This document shows positions 12,218 to 25,004 of a stretch of DNA of 64,000 bases, piece by piece. A model generated the notes under the pieces. That model was not told where the DNA came from. It ran no database searches and saw nothing but the letters and a program-made list of their open reading frames with translations. A program made the translations under genes and the position numbers. The stretch comes from Glandiceps talaboti (taxonomy: Eukaryota > Hemichordata > Enteropneusta > Spengelidae): positions 24,436,986 to 24,500,985 of the forward strand of contig NC_135561.1 in assembly GCF_964340395.1 (NCBI RefSeq), read 5' to 3'. How positions within the stretch are numbered: position 1 is the stretch's first letter; each line of letters opens with the position of its first letter.

Positions 12218-13010
12218 GTAATATACTAGCATAGGACCTGTAATTTATGTGATTAAAAGTTTAGAAAACTGTGAGTAATACTCATCTGATCACTGTACAG
12301 TGTATTGAATACAATTCTGAATTTGCTGTCCCCATCATAAAGTCACAAATGCCTGACACTATAGGTTTAAATATGTATGGTTTTGGAACTGAAAGCATAT
12401 TGATTACATCTAAGTATTCCACAACATTCTGAATTTCTTTACACTTTCATGAAGTCACAAATGTCTTACATTTACATGTGTATTGGTAATGCATTTGGTG
12501 TAGGAAAGTGAAAGCTATATTTGTCAGACCTCAGTGTGCATAAAATCCTTCGTTTGCTAGCACTTCATGACATCACAAATGTCTGACATTAGATAGTTAT
12601 TGTGTTATGAGTATAAATAGATATTTGAATACACTATGTAGGTGATGTGATGTCCTTAGATACTCCCCACAAATGTCCCCACTACAGTTTTTCGCAAATC
12701 ACGCATGTGAATGTGTGTTTACTCTGTGTCTGTGTTTCTGTGTATGTATCAGTGAATGACAGTTAAAACCACCACATCAAATGCCTTGGTATTCAGTGAT
12801 GACTACTTATGGTGTCTAGTTGGGAAATAAACAAGATTATACCACATGTGTATGATTACATGTATGGTCAAAATGTTTTATTTTGTTTTGTTTTCTAAAA
12901 AATTTCCTCTACAACTACTAAGTTGTTTGGGCTGAAATAGTAACATAATAGTAGTACCAAAAGAAATATTACAGTTGTGCTACAGTAACAAAAAAATTTG
13001 TACTCTTTTT
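12218..13010. other. AT-rich stretch with degenerate tandem segments, no gene
   Basis: Four or so related segments of about 110-120 bp contain TTCATGAAGTCACAAATG-type lines (12340, 12450, 12570), followed by a fragment with TGTCCCC. They look like a decayed tandem repeat. No coding frame. Confidence 0.5.
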
Positions 13011-13190
13011 AGTTATTGAAGGGGGCAGGATATTGTGCACTTTTTTTCTTCTTTTTTTTTGGGGGGGGGTGGATGAAATTTTTATACTTTTGAAAGGGGG
13101 GGGGGGCTGTGATATTTTGGTCACTGTGGATGAGGGGGGCCAGGAAAAAAACCAAGTCAGAGATAATTTCTCCCCAGGCCCCCCCCCCCC

Positions 13191-14860
13191 CCAGCCATAA
13201 ATTCTGTCCGGTCCCTAAGCACAGCAATAGTTCAAAAACCTGGCTCAAATTTTATAACACTCGCACAGCTCAGAGCGCCTGCAGGGGGGCGGAAAAAATC
13301 GATAATCTTTTCAGTAAACTTTGCAACACTGTATAATCAAAATATTTGTACCTGTCAATGTACTGCTGCATAGTAGAAATACTACTACTAAACACTTCAT
13401 GGAGTAATATAATTACTTTGGACTGTACACTGTATTACATTATGTTACATGAATTTGCTGAACGGCCGGCGAGGGATATTTGTTACAGTATGTTGTGAAA
13501 GTCTACGATGATTTGAAAACAGCAGTGATTTCAGAATAATATTACAAATATTGTAAGGCCCATTGCAAATATTGTTTTCAGGGAATGTCATCGGCAACTT
13601 TATAAATCATTACACTACAGAACAATGTATTTGGCCTATTAACCTTGCTCGGTCGTGATGCGAGCTGTTCAGACAAATATGGGGGGTGGGGGGGCTAGTC
13701 CCTTATTTGAGTATACATTTATGTGTCGCCCTTCTGGGTTCATTTTCTAGCCAGGGGTCAGGGTTTTTTCGAACTCAAGAGTCTAAAACGGGTCCACTTT
13801 GCATTATATTTGATTTTGTTTGGTTTAACATGTGGCCCTTTTATCCTTCGCCAAATCGTAATTGCCATTAGTTGCCAAAGATGTTGCCCCTAAGGAAAAT
13901 GTATTTTGTCTAAACTTTATGCTTAAAAAACCCTGTAAATGAATGGTCTAAAATGGGATATTGATTTTTGGTCAAATGGGTCTAAAATTGGGCCTATGAC
14001 GACACACCCCTATCAGAGATGGCCACTGGTTCCCCCCCCCCCCCCCCCCCCCCGGGAGAAATATTGGTAAAAGTCAAACTAGTCCGAAACATGTGAAGTC
14101 ACAGTCAGTTACACTGGCATATAGAAATAAATAATTTAGGTTCGAACAAACTCTATTGATTCCTGAGGATATTTCACACTGATCTATGTTTTGTCATTGC
14201 ACAGAACTGCTAATAGGATATACAAATATTTAGACTTTTGTCGACAGGGCACACTGCACAGTATTATGACATACATTAGATTTGAATTATTAAAAGTTCA
14301 GTTATTAAAGTGTGGAGTGTGCATAATTAGTAATAATTTAATAATACTTATATTTATATTCATATACAGAGGAGTAACCAAACTCCAAACTGCTGTTATA
14401 ACTTGAGCTTGAATGAGAAATGTCGTAAAATTAATTGAGTAGTAAACTTCAACTTCAGTGATATTCAACTAAAGTCCTCCCAGACATTTTCATTATGATA
14501 TAATATTACACCCCTTAACTTTTTCATTTTCCTAACATGTAATTTTGAAATTAATTTTATTATATTTTAGACCCTCACAAATTGAATGCAGAAGTATGTA
14601 CAGATAAAGTTGTGAAAGGGCACCCTTAAACGTCAATCAGCATAGCAAATATGAGCCGGCATAGCAAATATATGCGTAAACGGATACATTTTATTGACAA
14701 TAGGACCAAAAGGCACCATTCCTCTAAATTGTCTCTCACACAATGCTTTATTATTATATACTATTTAAACCCCTTCACTTGTAATAATAATAATAATAAT
14801 AATAGTACATAGAAATCATAATTTTTATAATAATCAGGTTTATTCGAATATTAACCATCC
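13191..14860. other. No gene recognised; poly-C tract near 14033-14053
   Basis: The interval has G/C homopolymers (13681-13694, 14033-14053) and otherwise AT-rich DNA. Short open frames at 13686 and 14191 resemble nothing I know and have no splice context. Confidence 0.4.
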
Positions 14861-15690
14861 TACCTGCGGTAGTTTTGTATGCTCAGTTCAAAAAAGGGGG
14901 TCATTTTATGAACATCTGTTGCCATGGTAACCAAAATCACCATAATATGTTAATCGTTTTTCCAAAAATTGACATAAAACATTGAAAAAAAAGATAATAC
15001 AGTGAAAAAATGTCCTTGTATTAGACATGTATGAGTTAGTGCTACCTGGTGTAACATAAATTGTATAAAATTGGATGGCTGTTTCCATGGAAACATAAGG
15101 TAGACATGAAAATTATGTTTTCATTACATACACATACATCTCACAAATAACATTATAAATCTGATAAATATCTTTTTATTTGCACATTGACCCCACTACT
15201 AAGGGTAGTTTGTCATGCTGAATTCAAAAAAAAAGTGGTCATTTAATGAACATCAGTTGCCATGGTAACCAAAATAACCATATTATGTGATTTTTTGAAA
15301 AATTAGACATAGAACACTTTAAAAATTTCAAATTTAGGACAAAACATCATTGCTGTTGGAATGTATGGGTTGTGATATATGTTGTAACAAGGTTTCATGA
15401 GTATTGAAATTATCTGTATCAAACCTATGCAATTCTAAAACTCTAAAATCACCAGAATAAATTGTAAATACCTAAAATATACCAGCAGTCGGAGTCCTTG
15501 ACAATTCCATTTACGCAGCTTGGTTCAGTCTTTTATCACAAAATCTTCAAAGTAAGTGTACACACACATTTGAGTACAAGTTGACATGATCGTTGACTCC
15601 AACTGTATATTATTGTTTGTACTTGGATTTTATCCATGATCGTTGACTCCAACTGTATATTATTGTTTGTACTTGGATTTTATCCAACAA
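14860..15690 (+). repeat. Repeat C, copy 2
   Basis: Homologous to 7075-7653 but longer. It has two internal units, each with the GTTGCCATGGTAAC palindrome (14918 and 15256), so the repeat has a tandem structure of about 340 bp. Unlike copy 1 it carries no E insertion at the site near 15620, which makes it the empty reference. Confidence 0.75.
15585..15684. repeat. 50-bp tandem duplication at the empty E site
   Basis: Two identical 50-bp copies (15585-15634, 15635-15684) beginning CATGATCGTTGACTCC. In copy 1 the corresponding place holds element E1. Confidence 0.95.
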
Positions 15691-16640
15691 AATATCGTCT
15701 GCTTTTAAATTCTCCAACTCAACTGACAACATCATGATGTGCATGTGCATATTTCCGGGTCCCAGTGACACATGCCAAATTCAAACGATAAGGACACAAT
15801 ATAGTTGGGATCGATCATAGTATCACTACATCGATTGTTACAGGAATATCAATATTATTATCCAGAATTTCTCAGTCGTGAAGCTTGCTGACAAGTGCAA
15901 GGTTATAAAGATGGCGACTGTTATATTTTGCGCGTGCAAGTCGACTGATGTCACTAAAATGTATTACAATGTAGCTATAGTTATCACGCGAACCACGCAT
16001 GTCATGTGCACTGCATTTATGTGTGTATGCAACGGTACACGTGTGCCATACACAATATACACAAACAAGATAGGCAGTGACCAGGTCACTACTTTATTGT
16101 TTACATGACTTTGCCGAACGACTAGGAATAATCAGTAATTTACAAGTTGGTAAAATTTACATGAAGTTAACTTAAAAACAGAAATGGGCATTGCAAATAT
16201 TTTGTAATGCATGCATAGTCCGGATTGTTTGTCTTGCCATTGTTGCGTCTACCTGGAAAATTACATACATCTCGGCGAACACACATTCATATGGACAAAG
16301 AACAGTGCAGTGCATATGCCACGCTCCCACGTCAAAAATCAAAACAAACTAAATAAATAAATAAATAAAGCAAAAATTTGCACTGTAAGACATGCCTAGC
16401 CATAGTTCTCTTCATCATGTTCAAATTTTATTTTATTTTAGGAGACAGGAATGTCGATATTATTATTTTATTTTACGAGACAAAAATAGTCGTAGACGAT
16501 ATATATGGCACCATGACACACTGTGTAAGCACGGGTAGTTTTTTGAAAGATGACAAAACTGCTGCTGTGTGGATGGTAATGAACCCAATCAATAGAAAAT
16601 GAAATAATCAAAAAAAAGTGAGTACATAGTTATCAACAGA
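15690..16640 (+). repeat. Repeat D, copy 2
   Basis: This shortened copy of D follows repeat C copy 2 in the same order as in copy 1, so C and D together form a duplicated segment. The part corresponding to 10130-10930 of copy 1 is missing. It ends with the shared line AGTGAGTACATAGTT. Confidence 0.65.
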
Positions 16641-17930
16641 GATAGTACATCCGACCACATTTCCGATGACTTTGCTATTTGTGAGGTTAGCTAGCCACTT
16701 CACTGTAACACTGTGAGTATTAATCTTAGTATATTGTACTGTGACGACACATGATACGTCTAGATCAAAGGGGGGCCTAGCGTTCGTTCGATACCGACAT
16801 GGCCATTGAAAACCAGACTGCCGTATTTTTCTCAAAAGAAACAAATCAAAGAGATGCAGCAACCCTAATTTGCAGCTCCGACATCAGAAAAAAACCTGTT
16901 TTTATTTCCGACCGACTCCTGAGTTCAACACAGCAAGATGGTAAGGTTTGAACGAACATCAAACGATCCACATGGCGTCTTAGACCAGTGTTCCATTGTA
17001 AGACAAATTATCTAAAATTGGAGAGTGGCTTCCATGGAAACATAAAATATGCTTACATTACAAATGCCATGTTTTAGTAAAGAAATACATCTGACATACA
17101 CCTAGTACAAACGTAGTCCTGCCTGCATGCGGAGTAATCTGGGACTCGATTCTGACATTTGTCCCTCCTACCTCAGTCAGTAATATAGACTCGTGCACCG
17201 TCATGTAAGCAGGACTAGTACAAACGAACCCCATCTTGACATATCCTTGTCCTTTTCAGTTGCGCTGACATTTACAACCATGTACGTTAACGAAGTCATC
17301 AGCTCTACATACCGTTTGCTATGAACAAAGTTCAACTTTCCTTTCTTGGCAGTGTAAATCATATATACATATATATATGCACACGTGGTACATAAACTTC
17401 AGTTGAATATATGACATGATCGTGATGGATAAGCGATGTAACATTCGATTACGTAGGTCTTTGAGTAATAAGGTCCGGTTTGACACAACATTGACAGTCG
17501 TGTACCAAAATATCCATCCAAAGTTGCGTTCAAGGAAACCGTTAGTTGCGTTATGATTGAACACAGTGCCGCTTTATATAGTTGAGGATTTAGTCATAAA
17601 TAAAATAATATTGTCATACTTTTATTCATATACATGGCAAGTACTAAGCTCCCATTTGTTACGACTTGAAGCTTGAATGGGAAATGTTGACGCCTGCAAG
17701 TACTATCACCCATTAACGTTCCTCGAGTAGCAATCATTTCTCCCCGAGGACCGGTTGAGTGTAGTTGACTAGTCATCACAGTCCTGTGATTTGAATCCTC
17801 ATATTAAAACCTACTATTATTTCAAAGTCAAACCATGGTCCTACTCATACATTCGGTTGAGAGAACTCCCGGTCTGACATAACCGGGCCTGGTGTACCTA
17901 ATACCTAAGTACCATACACTTATTCACTCA
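16641..17930. other. No gene recognised
   Basis: About 1.3 kb of ordinary-composition sequence without a convincing frame, splice pattern or repeat end. A minus-strand open frame at 17319-17564 has no recognisable motif. Confidence 0.4.
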
Positions 17931-18870
17931 CCAGTTTGGCCGTGAGTTGGACTGATAATCTTGAAGGTATGCAGACTGGATTACACACCAATCTGGATAA
18001 TGTTTTGAGAGTCAATCCGAGAGGCAGTCCTCAAATTACCGAAGCCATTGATGTTAGTTCTAGATCAACGCTGACTGCTGGGCAGAGAGTACAGCATGGA
18101 CAGGACGATTCCATTTTGTATAGGAGTGCGAGGGGTTATCCCCCTTCAGAACAGAGCTGAAGTTCAGAATCCCAGTTCATTTGAATGCCTACTGGTGGTC
18201 TCCAGCTGTGATATCCGAAAGGAGATTAGCTGGTATTATATACTTAGATAGATAGTTTTTCCTGATCACAGCAATTTTCTGGTGACTTTGGTTTGTCCTC
18301 TGAGGCACCATGGCATGTTTTTAATCCTCAGGTTGGCTGGCCAGGACTATATTGGCAGTACTCCTGGCCTGCTGAAAGTTCAAGGCCTACTGCTAGGAGG
18401 ACAGAACATGATTTCATGCCCCTCCTAGGAATTCTCCCTCTCATTCTCACTGTCATTTCAAAATGCAGTGGTCAAGAGACCAGTCTCCCTCGAACCGAGG
18501 ATCTCCAACGCCTAGAGGGTGGATTTTTCATTCACGTGCAAGGTCTATTTCACCCTCCGAGTCAGGTGAGAGTAACTGTTCAAGCTCACATTTTTCTGAA
18601 CAATATGTAACAGTGGGTCACCCAAGCATGTATCCAATCGACAGGAGGTGTCCCCAGTCTGATCTAGGCATCAGGCCAGGAGAGACATGGATGAAATATC
18701 AGTGAAGGCTCCCAGTGACGCCTCCTTTGGGGAAAATGAGCTAGATACCTCCAGTGTAGCGGGCACTATGCGTTCAACTTCCCCTACTAGTGATGATGAT
18801 TTCCCCTTCCACCACAGGGGGCAACGAGCATGTACTTGATTGATTGATCAATCTCAGACCACTATAGGTC
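17930..18870 (+). mobile_element. Decayed DIRS-like retrotransposon fragment
   Basis: Translated fragments such as HLNAYWWSPAVISERRLAG (about 18175-18235) resemble the connection region after the reverse transcriptase of DIRS-type elements, where a WW pair is typical. The Ser/Arg-rich stretch at 18463-18705 and the acidic-Ser stretch at 18700-18830 look like Gag-region remains. The right edge, CATGTACTTGATTGATTG, matches in inverted orientation the left edge of the fragment at 37430. All frames are broken. The family assignment is tentative. Confidence 0.35.
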
Positions 18871-18897
18871 TGAGGCTGTATGTGATTCTCCCCTTAC

Positions 18898-19790
18898 AAA
18901 AATCTAGTAAGAATCTCATAATAATCATCAGATATTTGTATGCAAATTAGCAAAAAAACAATGAGAATCTAGTAAGAATCTATTGAATGTTCTATTGGAT
19001 ATTTGTATGCAAATTATCGAGAAAACACTCTAGTAAGAATCTAGTGAATTATCTATTTGATATATGTATGCATATTAAGGCCCGGTTACACGATGCAACT
19101 CATGTCGGTTTCCTTGCGACACGTCGCAAGTTGCTTCTCGAGTTGCTTCATGAGTTGCACCGTGTAACCACTTCGTCGCGTCACAAGTAATAACCTTTGA
19201 CATATACCTACGTGTCAAGTGACGTTCAATGTTATGGCTGCCATGTTTTTAGTATAAATATTCTATTTCAGCAAGTATTTTTTATATAATTTTGATTTAT
19301 CACCACGATTACCACTTATAAATAGTATACAATGTCTATGAATGCTTGATCTCCACTGAATATCATTTTATTTCCAACTTGAATGCAAGTAGCGACATCG
19401 GAAAGATCAACTTCGCCCTAAACGAACTTCGAATTGAATAGAGTTTTACTATCAATACCTCAACAAGTTTTCAGTCATTTTATTCGTAAATATTAACAAT
19501 TTCATAGCATTTTTGCCAAATTCCTGCCTCTAGAAGACTTGACCTCGATGACCTGTAACTTTTATATATCTACGCATGTGCAACAGTTTAGCTCTTGCGA
19601 CTCACCATGCAACTAGTTGCATCGTGTACGCGCTCTGTCGCAGTTGCAAGCCTCGTCGCATGCGACGAATTGCTTCATGAGTTGCATCGTGTAACTGGGC
19701 CTTTAAGCGAGAAAACAGGGACTCTAGTAAGAATCTAGTGAGAATCTAATAAGAATCTAGTAAATTTTCTATCAGAATCTTATTGGCTGT
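18898..19790. repeat. Satellite of AATCTAGTAAGAATCTAGTG-type units
   Basis: Irregular units of about 60-70 bp with TCTAGTAAGAATCTA, followed by TTTGTATGCAAATTA and GAGAAAACA, occupy 18898-19078 and 19703-19790. The two parts are one array split by a MITE. Confidence 0.8.
19075..19706. mobile_element. 624-bp MITE with TTAA target duplication (piggyBac-like)
   Basis: The element spans 19079-19702. Its ends are inverted: left GGCCCGGTTACACGATGCAA, right read inward AGGCCCAGTTACACGATGCA, continuing through AACTCATG. TTAA flanks both sides (19075-19078, 19703-19706), and the neighbouring satellite unit reads through cleanly if the element and one TTAA are removed. The ends also contain short palindromes such as TTGCGAC/GTCGCAA and a second inverted copy near 19150. 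TTAA specificity is the hallmark of piggyBac transposases. No ORF. Confidence 0.85.
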
Positions 19791-20245
19791 CCTCATTGCC
19801 TACAGAATGAAAATCCTCAAAATAGAGCATTATGCAATGAGAATTAAAAAAAATATCACCAGTGTGTGCATATATATTTGTATTCATAGCAATATGAACA
19901 GTTGTACATGAACATACAAGATAAGTAAATCATTTGAAGATTGCCAGTACATTTGTATGCCTGTTTAGGATGTAAATTACATTTCTCGCTTTCTTTGAAA
20001 TGTGTATGATGTAAAAGGGACAAATTTGGCATTTGTAGGTTTTTTTATTACCTCCAATGGAAATTTCGTTGCTTAAATTTTTTTTACAAAATGGGATACA
20101 TTGTCACTCATACTTCCAACTATGGTAATAATCCCAAATTTCATACTTCAATTTCTATGCTTCACATACAGAATTGGTACACTGTCACAAAATGGCTTTT
20201 TATTTAGCAGTAATAATTGTAGCCGTCAATGTTTTTCATCTTTTT
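19791..20245. other. AT-rich sequence, no gene seen
   Basis: About 450 bp with no open frame of note and no repeat boundary apart from the start of E2 at its right edge. Confidence 0.4.
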
Positions 20246-20603
20246 GAGCTCCGCTGTCAGCGAAAGCTGAAAGCGTAGCTTTAGGTATAGGTTGTATAGA
20301 GTATAGAGAGTAGAGTGAATCATAGGTGTCCGTCAAACTTTTATATTTTCATCATCTGCTCTGAAAGTGACAGTCAGAATTCTTCGATATTTGGTGTGTA
20401 TGTTCCCTGGGGGGAGGCTATTCAGATTTGTTCATGCCAAGTTGATCTGTGCCATTTTCAATTTTTTATGATTTTTTTTCATAAAATGTCATTTTCATCA
20501 ACTCCTTGAAAACCTCTTGTCAGATTGCTTTGATATCTGGCGTGTTGATGTGCAAGGGGTAGCTTACTCAGATTTGTTAATTTCAATTCAGCACATCTTC
20601 ATT

Positions 20604-21780
20604 TTCACTTTCACTGAACTGAGGTTCAGTAGTACTATAGGGATCGCCCGGCGTCTGTCTGTCTGTCTCTCTGTCTGTGTGTGTGTGTGTGTGTATGTGT
20701 GTAAACAACTTAAAGTCAAAAACCGCTGAACCGATTGCCACGATATTTGGTGGGTCCATTACCTTGGGTGTCTAGTCGGGAAATTATTCAAATCAAAATG
20801 ATCGCATCACAGGTGTGTGATTTGGGTCAAAAAATGTGATTTTTGGTCAAAAAACTTAAACTCAGAAACTACTGGGCAGATTGGTGCGAAATTTGGTGGG
20901 AACATTCTTAAGGGGATGTAAAGTAAGATTTGTCCATGACGGGATGATTCCATCAGTGATATGCAAATTAGGGCTAAAAATGTGTCTTTTTGGTTAAAAA
21001 TCTATAATTCCAAAACTACTGAGCAGATTGGGCTGTAATTTAATGGGAATGTATCTAGGGATGTATGGACAAAGAAATATTAAGCATACCATGATTCCAT
21101 GAGTGATATGCAAATTAGGTGTAAAAATGTTCATTTTTGGTCAAAAACTTATATCTCAAAAAGTACTAAGTGAATGAGTTTGAAACTTGGTGAGATGTTT
21201 CTAGAAGTGTTATTCTATATCATTGCTTTTCCTCAAAAATCTTCAACTCTGAAATTACCCAGTAGATTGAGCTTAACTTTGTTGAGAATGTGTAGATTTG
21301 TCCTCATTAATAGCTGACACAGTGAGAACAGTACATTGTTAATTAACTATAATGTTTACTTTACTATTTCCTCTGGTGGTAAAGCCTGTAGCATGGCCAG
21401 TTTGGTTTATGACTTGATTATGTAATATGTTGTAAGACAGCTGTTTCATCACCTACCCATATAAACTGAATGTAGCTTGTGTTTAAAATATTACAATAAG
21501 ACAACCAAGAAAGTTAAACATGTTACATTGGTATGACTTGGTTCCAAATTGATTTTAAAAAATAAAGAAGTACAAAACCTTGTAGACACATCCCTTTAAA
21601 GTTTGATTAGGATGTTGCTATACTTGTCTTGTACACTTCCAACATAGGATGGCTGGATTATGATGATGGAAATTAGGTATGAAAATTTTGTTTTGGTTAC
21701 AACTTTAAATCTTCAAAAAATATATATCTATCATTGCCCTGAACATGAAGTTGTGCGGCAACGCAATATTTGCGCTATTT
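20604..21780 (+). mobile_element. Family B element B1 nested in E2
   Basis: The head GAACTGAGGTTCAG hairpin, a GTCTG/GT microsatellite at 20655-20700 and AACTTAAAGTCAAAAACCG identify family B. The tail at 21749-21780 keeps a diverged inverted motif (AAGTTGTGC) and the CGCAATATTTGCG stem. The internal TAGCAACAGCC array of longer copies is missing. E1 reads across this site without interruption at about 8020. Confidence 0.75.
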
Positions 21781-22689
21781 TTTTTTTTGTAATTTGAAAA
21801 AAAAATGAATATGTTAATGAGCATTATGACCGACGCCATATTGGAAATCAGTCGACGAGACTTTAAGTAAACTGCCACTTTTCAAAAGACACTATTGACG
21901 TCAAACAAGCAATGTAATATGTGCTATAGTCATAATTCTACGCATTGGGTGCCCAAATGACAAGCGTTTGTTCGAATCCAATTCTGCACCCCTTCTACAT
22001 AATCAGCCAGTCTGCAACATCCTCATTTGCATACTCTATCCTGATTCGACCAGAAGCTGAAGGTGACCTCATTTGACCGAGCGATTTTCCACAGCAAGTA
22101 ACAACACAGGACGTTTTTGGTACTCACTAAAATCACACTTCAGACCCACTATAAAAGTGTGATCTTTTCAGATAACATGTAACTTGTGATTAATTCTATA
22201 TTGTCATGCAATTTGGAATGACAGTGAACCAGAATTAAGACAACTTGCGTAAGGAAGGCATGCCTAGGCATGCGGTTGAAGTTATGGCCAACAGTTCACA
22301 TGTAAAGTTAAACGACATGAACGTGTCTTGCCATTTCCAAAATGCAAATATTTGGCAAGTAATAATAATTAAAATAATTACAACTTTAATTTGGCTTCAG
22401 ACTTTGCATTATGTTTTGCGTATCTTTCCCCGTTTTACATGTAAATCCGAAAAGGTTCTCTCTCATCATGTCATGACATCAGTGATCATACAGCGCGGGG
22501 CTGCTTTGAGTACGAGCGAAGTGAGGCATGTTGAGGTATTTTGTTGAGAATTATAAATATTGCAAAATGTCAAGTACAAAGTTTAAATACAATGGAATGA
22601 TGAAAAAATGGCAGAGTCTGCTGACAGGCGCAGGTCACAAGAAACACTGTAAATTAAAATATCAGACGATGTATGTATTAATCGCCATC

Positions 22690-23215
22690 TTTCTTAGTTT
22701 CCGTATGGCGACAATCCACCCATATGCACGAGGGACTAACCGGAAGCAAGTCGTTGTCAGCCATACGTTACAGTGGTAACATCGTCCGAGAAATCGCTGC
22801 GTTCAGAGTGTCATTATTCACAGAATTGTTGTTTTCGAGTGAAAACCCGTCTTGAATTGTATAACTCTAACAAATGAAGACACGTCAAGTTATATTTTGA
22901 AAGTTGTATCGCTAGTTTGAGACGATTTTCTCACGTACTATAGTACTATCGAGGCTTACTTGGACTAGGAAGTCGGGAAGTTTAGCCAGTCCGATAATTC
23001 TTTCTGGTTTAGTTTACAACACTTTTGATCACGCACATTTTGTTGTTGTGATGAAAAGAAATAAAAAAAAGATCACTTCAACCATTTTGTTGTGTTTTCT
23101 TTGTGAAAGGTAATCGAACATGAACGAGTGTTACCACTGTAACATATGGCTGAGAATGACTCTCTTTCGGGTACTTGAGATTGTCGCCGTGTGGAAACTA
23201 AGATGGCGATTAATA
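22690..23215. repeat. Long inverted repeat nested in E2
   Basis: The counterpart of the foldback insert in E1: arms near 22700-22790 and 23115-23210 share GGCGACAATC and TACGTTACAGTGGTAACA in inverted orientation. Confidence 0.65.
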
Positions 23216-23410
23216 CATTTCTTCCCTACATATATCTACCACAACTTGTTGAATGTTGTTGACTTTGTAAATTTGTTAGAAAATTGAAATTCAAATTGCC
23301 TCAAAATTATTTTAGATCCCTAGTTTATTTCATTCATCATTACAATTTTCCAGGGTTACAGCTGTAAGACACTGGAATTATTTATAGCCAACCTCAAAAT
23401 CCTCTTTTTT

Positions 23411-24452
23411 AGTCCCCGCGGACGAAGTCCGGAACGGGGACTTATGGATTGGGTTCCGTCTGTCCGTCCGTCTGTCCGTCCGTCCGCAGCTGTTTCTTGG
23501 AGATGCCTGAACCGATTTTTTTCAAACTTGGTACAGGGGCAACATACTATGGCATACATATGCACGTCAATTTGTTTTATGATACGATCCAATATGGCCG
23601 CCTAGCAACCATTTTGTTTGCGAATTTTCCCTGTCTAGAGCCATAACTCAGACATGCTTTAACAGATCTCATTCAAAGTTGGTATTAGGACAGTGTTCTG
23701 TGACATGCATGTGCATATTCATTGTTGTCATGATACGATCCAATATGGCCGCCTAGCAGCCATTTTGTTTGTGAATTTTCATGTCCAAAGCCATAACTCA
23801 GACATGCTTGAACAGATCTCATTCAAAGTTGGTATTAGGACAGTGTTCTATAACATACATGTGCATATCCATTTTCATTGTGATACGATCCAATATGGCT
23901 GCCTGGTAGCCATTTTGTTTGTGAATTTTCATGTCCAAAGCCATAACTCAGACATGCTTGAACAGTTCTCATTCAAAGTTGGTATTAGGACAGTGTTCTA
24001 TGACATACATGTGCATATCCATTTTCGTTGTGATACGATCCAATATGGCTGCCTGGCAGCCATTTTGTTTGCGAATTTTCATGTCCAAAGCCATAACTCA
24101 GATATGCTTGAACAGATCTCATTTAAAGTTGGTATTAGGACAGTGTTCTATGACATACATGTGCATATCCATTTTCGTCGTGATACGATCCAATATGGCT
24201 GCCTGGCAGCCATTTTGTTTGTGAATTTTCCATGTCCAAAGCCATAACTCAGACTCCATTTTCATCGTGATATGATCCCCCATACCCAACCAATCCTTTA
24301 TTGTTGGAGGCATATTCCATGTCCAACAAGCAGAAACAACATATCAAAGTCTGTTTGACTTAGGTTCACAAATGTTGTTGCGTGATCAGAGTAGTGATAT
24401 TTCCTTAAAACCCAATTATAGCGGGGACTATGTCATTCTCAATGACTTGTTT
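23411..24452 (+). mobile_element. Family A element A3, complete reference copy (1042 bp)
   Basis: The head is AGTCCCCGCGGACGAAGTCC followed by its inverted match CGGGGACT (5' hairpin), then a GTCCGTCCG microsatellite. The body is a tandem array with an exact 150-bp period: CCATAACTCAGACATG starts at 23641, 23791, 23941 and 24091. The tail carries GCGGGGACT, the stem GTCATT/AATGAC and CTTGT. E1 at about 9237 is the empty site, a run of T, with no target duplication visible. No real ORF; the repeated open frame over the body only reflects 150 being divisible by three. Confidence 0.85.
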
Positions 24453-24487
24453 CTTTTTCTTGTGTGCATTTCCCAGTCATTTTTTAT

Positions 24488-24934
24488 TAGCACCACTGAA
24501 CTGAATGTTCAGTAGTGCTATAGGCATGGCAAAGTGTCTGTCTGTCTGTGTGTGTGAATGTGTGTAAACAACTTAAAGTCAAAAACTGCTGGACCGATTT
24601 CTTTGATATTTGGTGGTCATATTACTTTTGGTGTCTAGTTGGGAAATTGTTCAAATGAAAGTGATTGCATCAGCGATGTGGGATTTGGGTCAAAAAATGT
24701 GATTTTCCTTCAAAATCTTCTTTGTTCTCAGTGAACACCATGAGGGGATGTGTTAGGTAACGTTATATAATCACTGGGCAAAGTTCATATGCACATTCTA
24801 AATCCAGTTATTACAATAGGTTATGTAAATAAGACTGGTAAATATGCCCTTTCTTTCTTGGTGGAAATTTTACTAAGTTTGAAATGAAAATGATTGCAGC
24901 ACGAGGGTGATCATTGGATCGCCTGGCGTCTGTC

Positions 24935-25004
<70 letters not shown>

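Noticed and set aside
23693-24247. 184-codon frame with repeated HNSDMLEQISFKVGIRTV
   Set aside because: The 150-bp unit of family A is divisible by three, so one frame stays open in a fresh copy. Other copies are full of stops.
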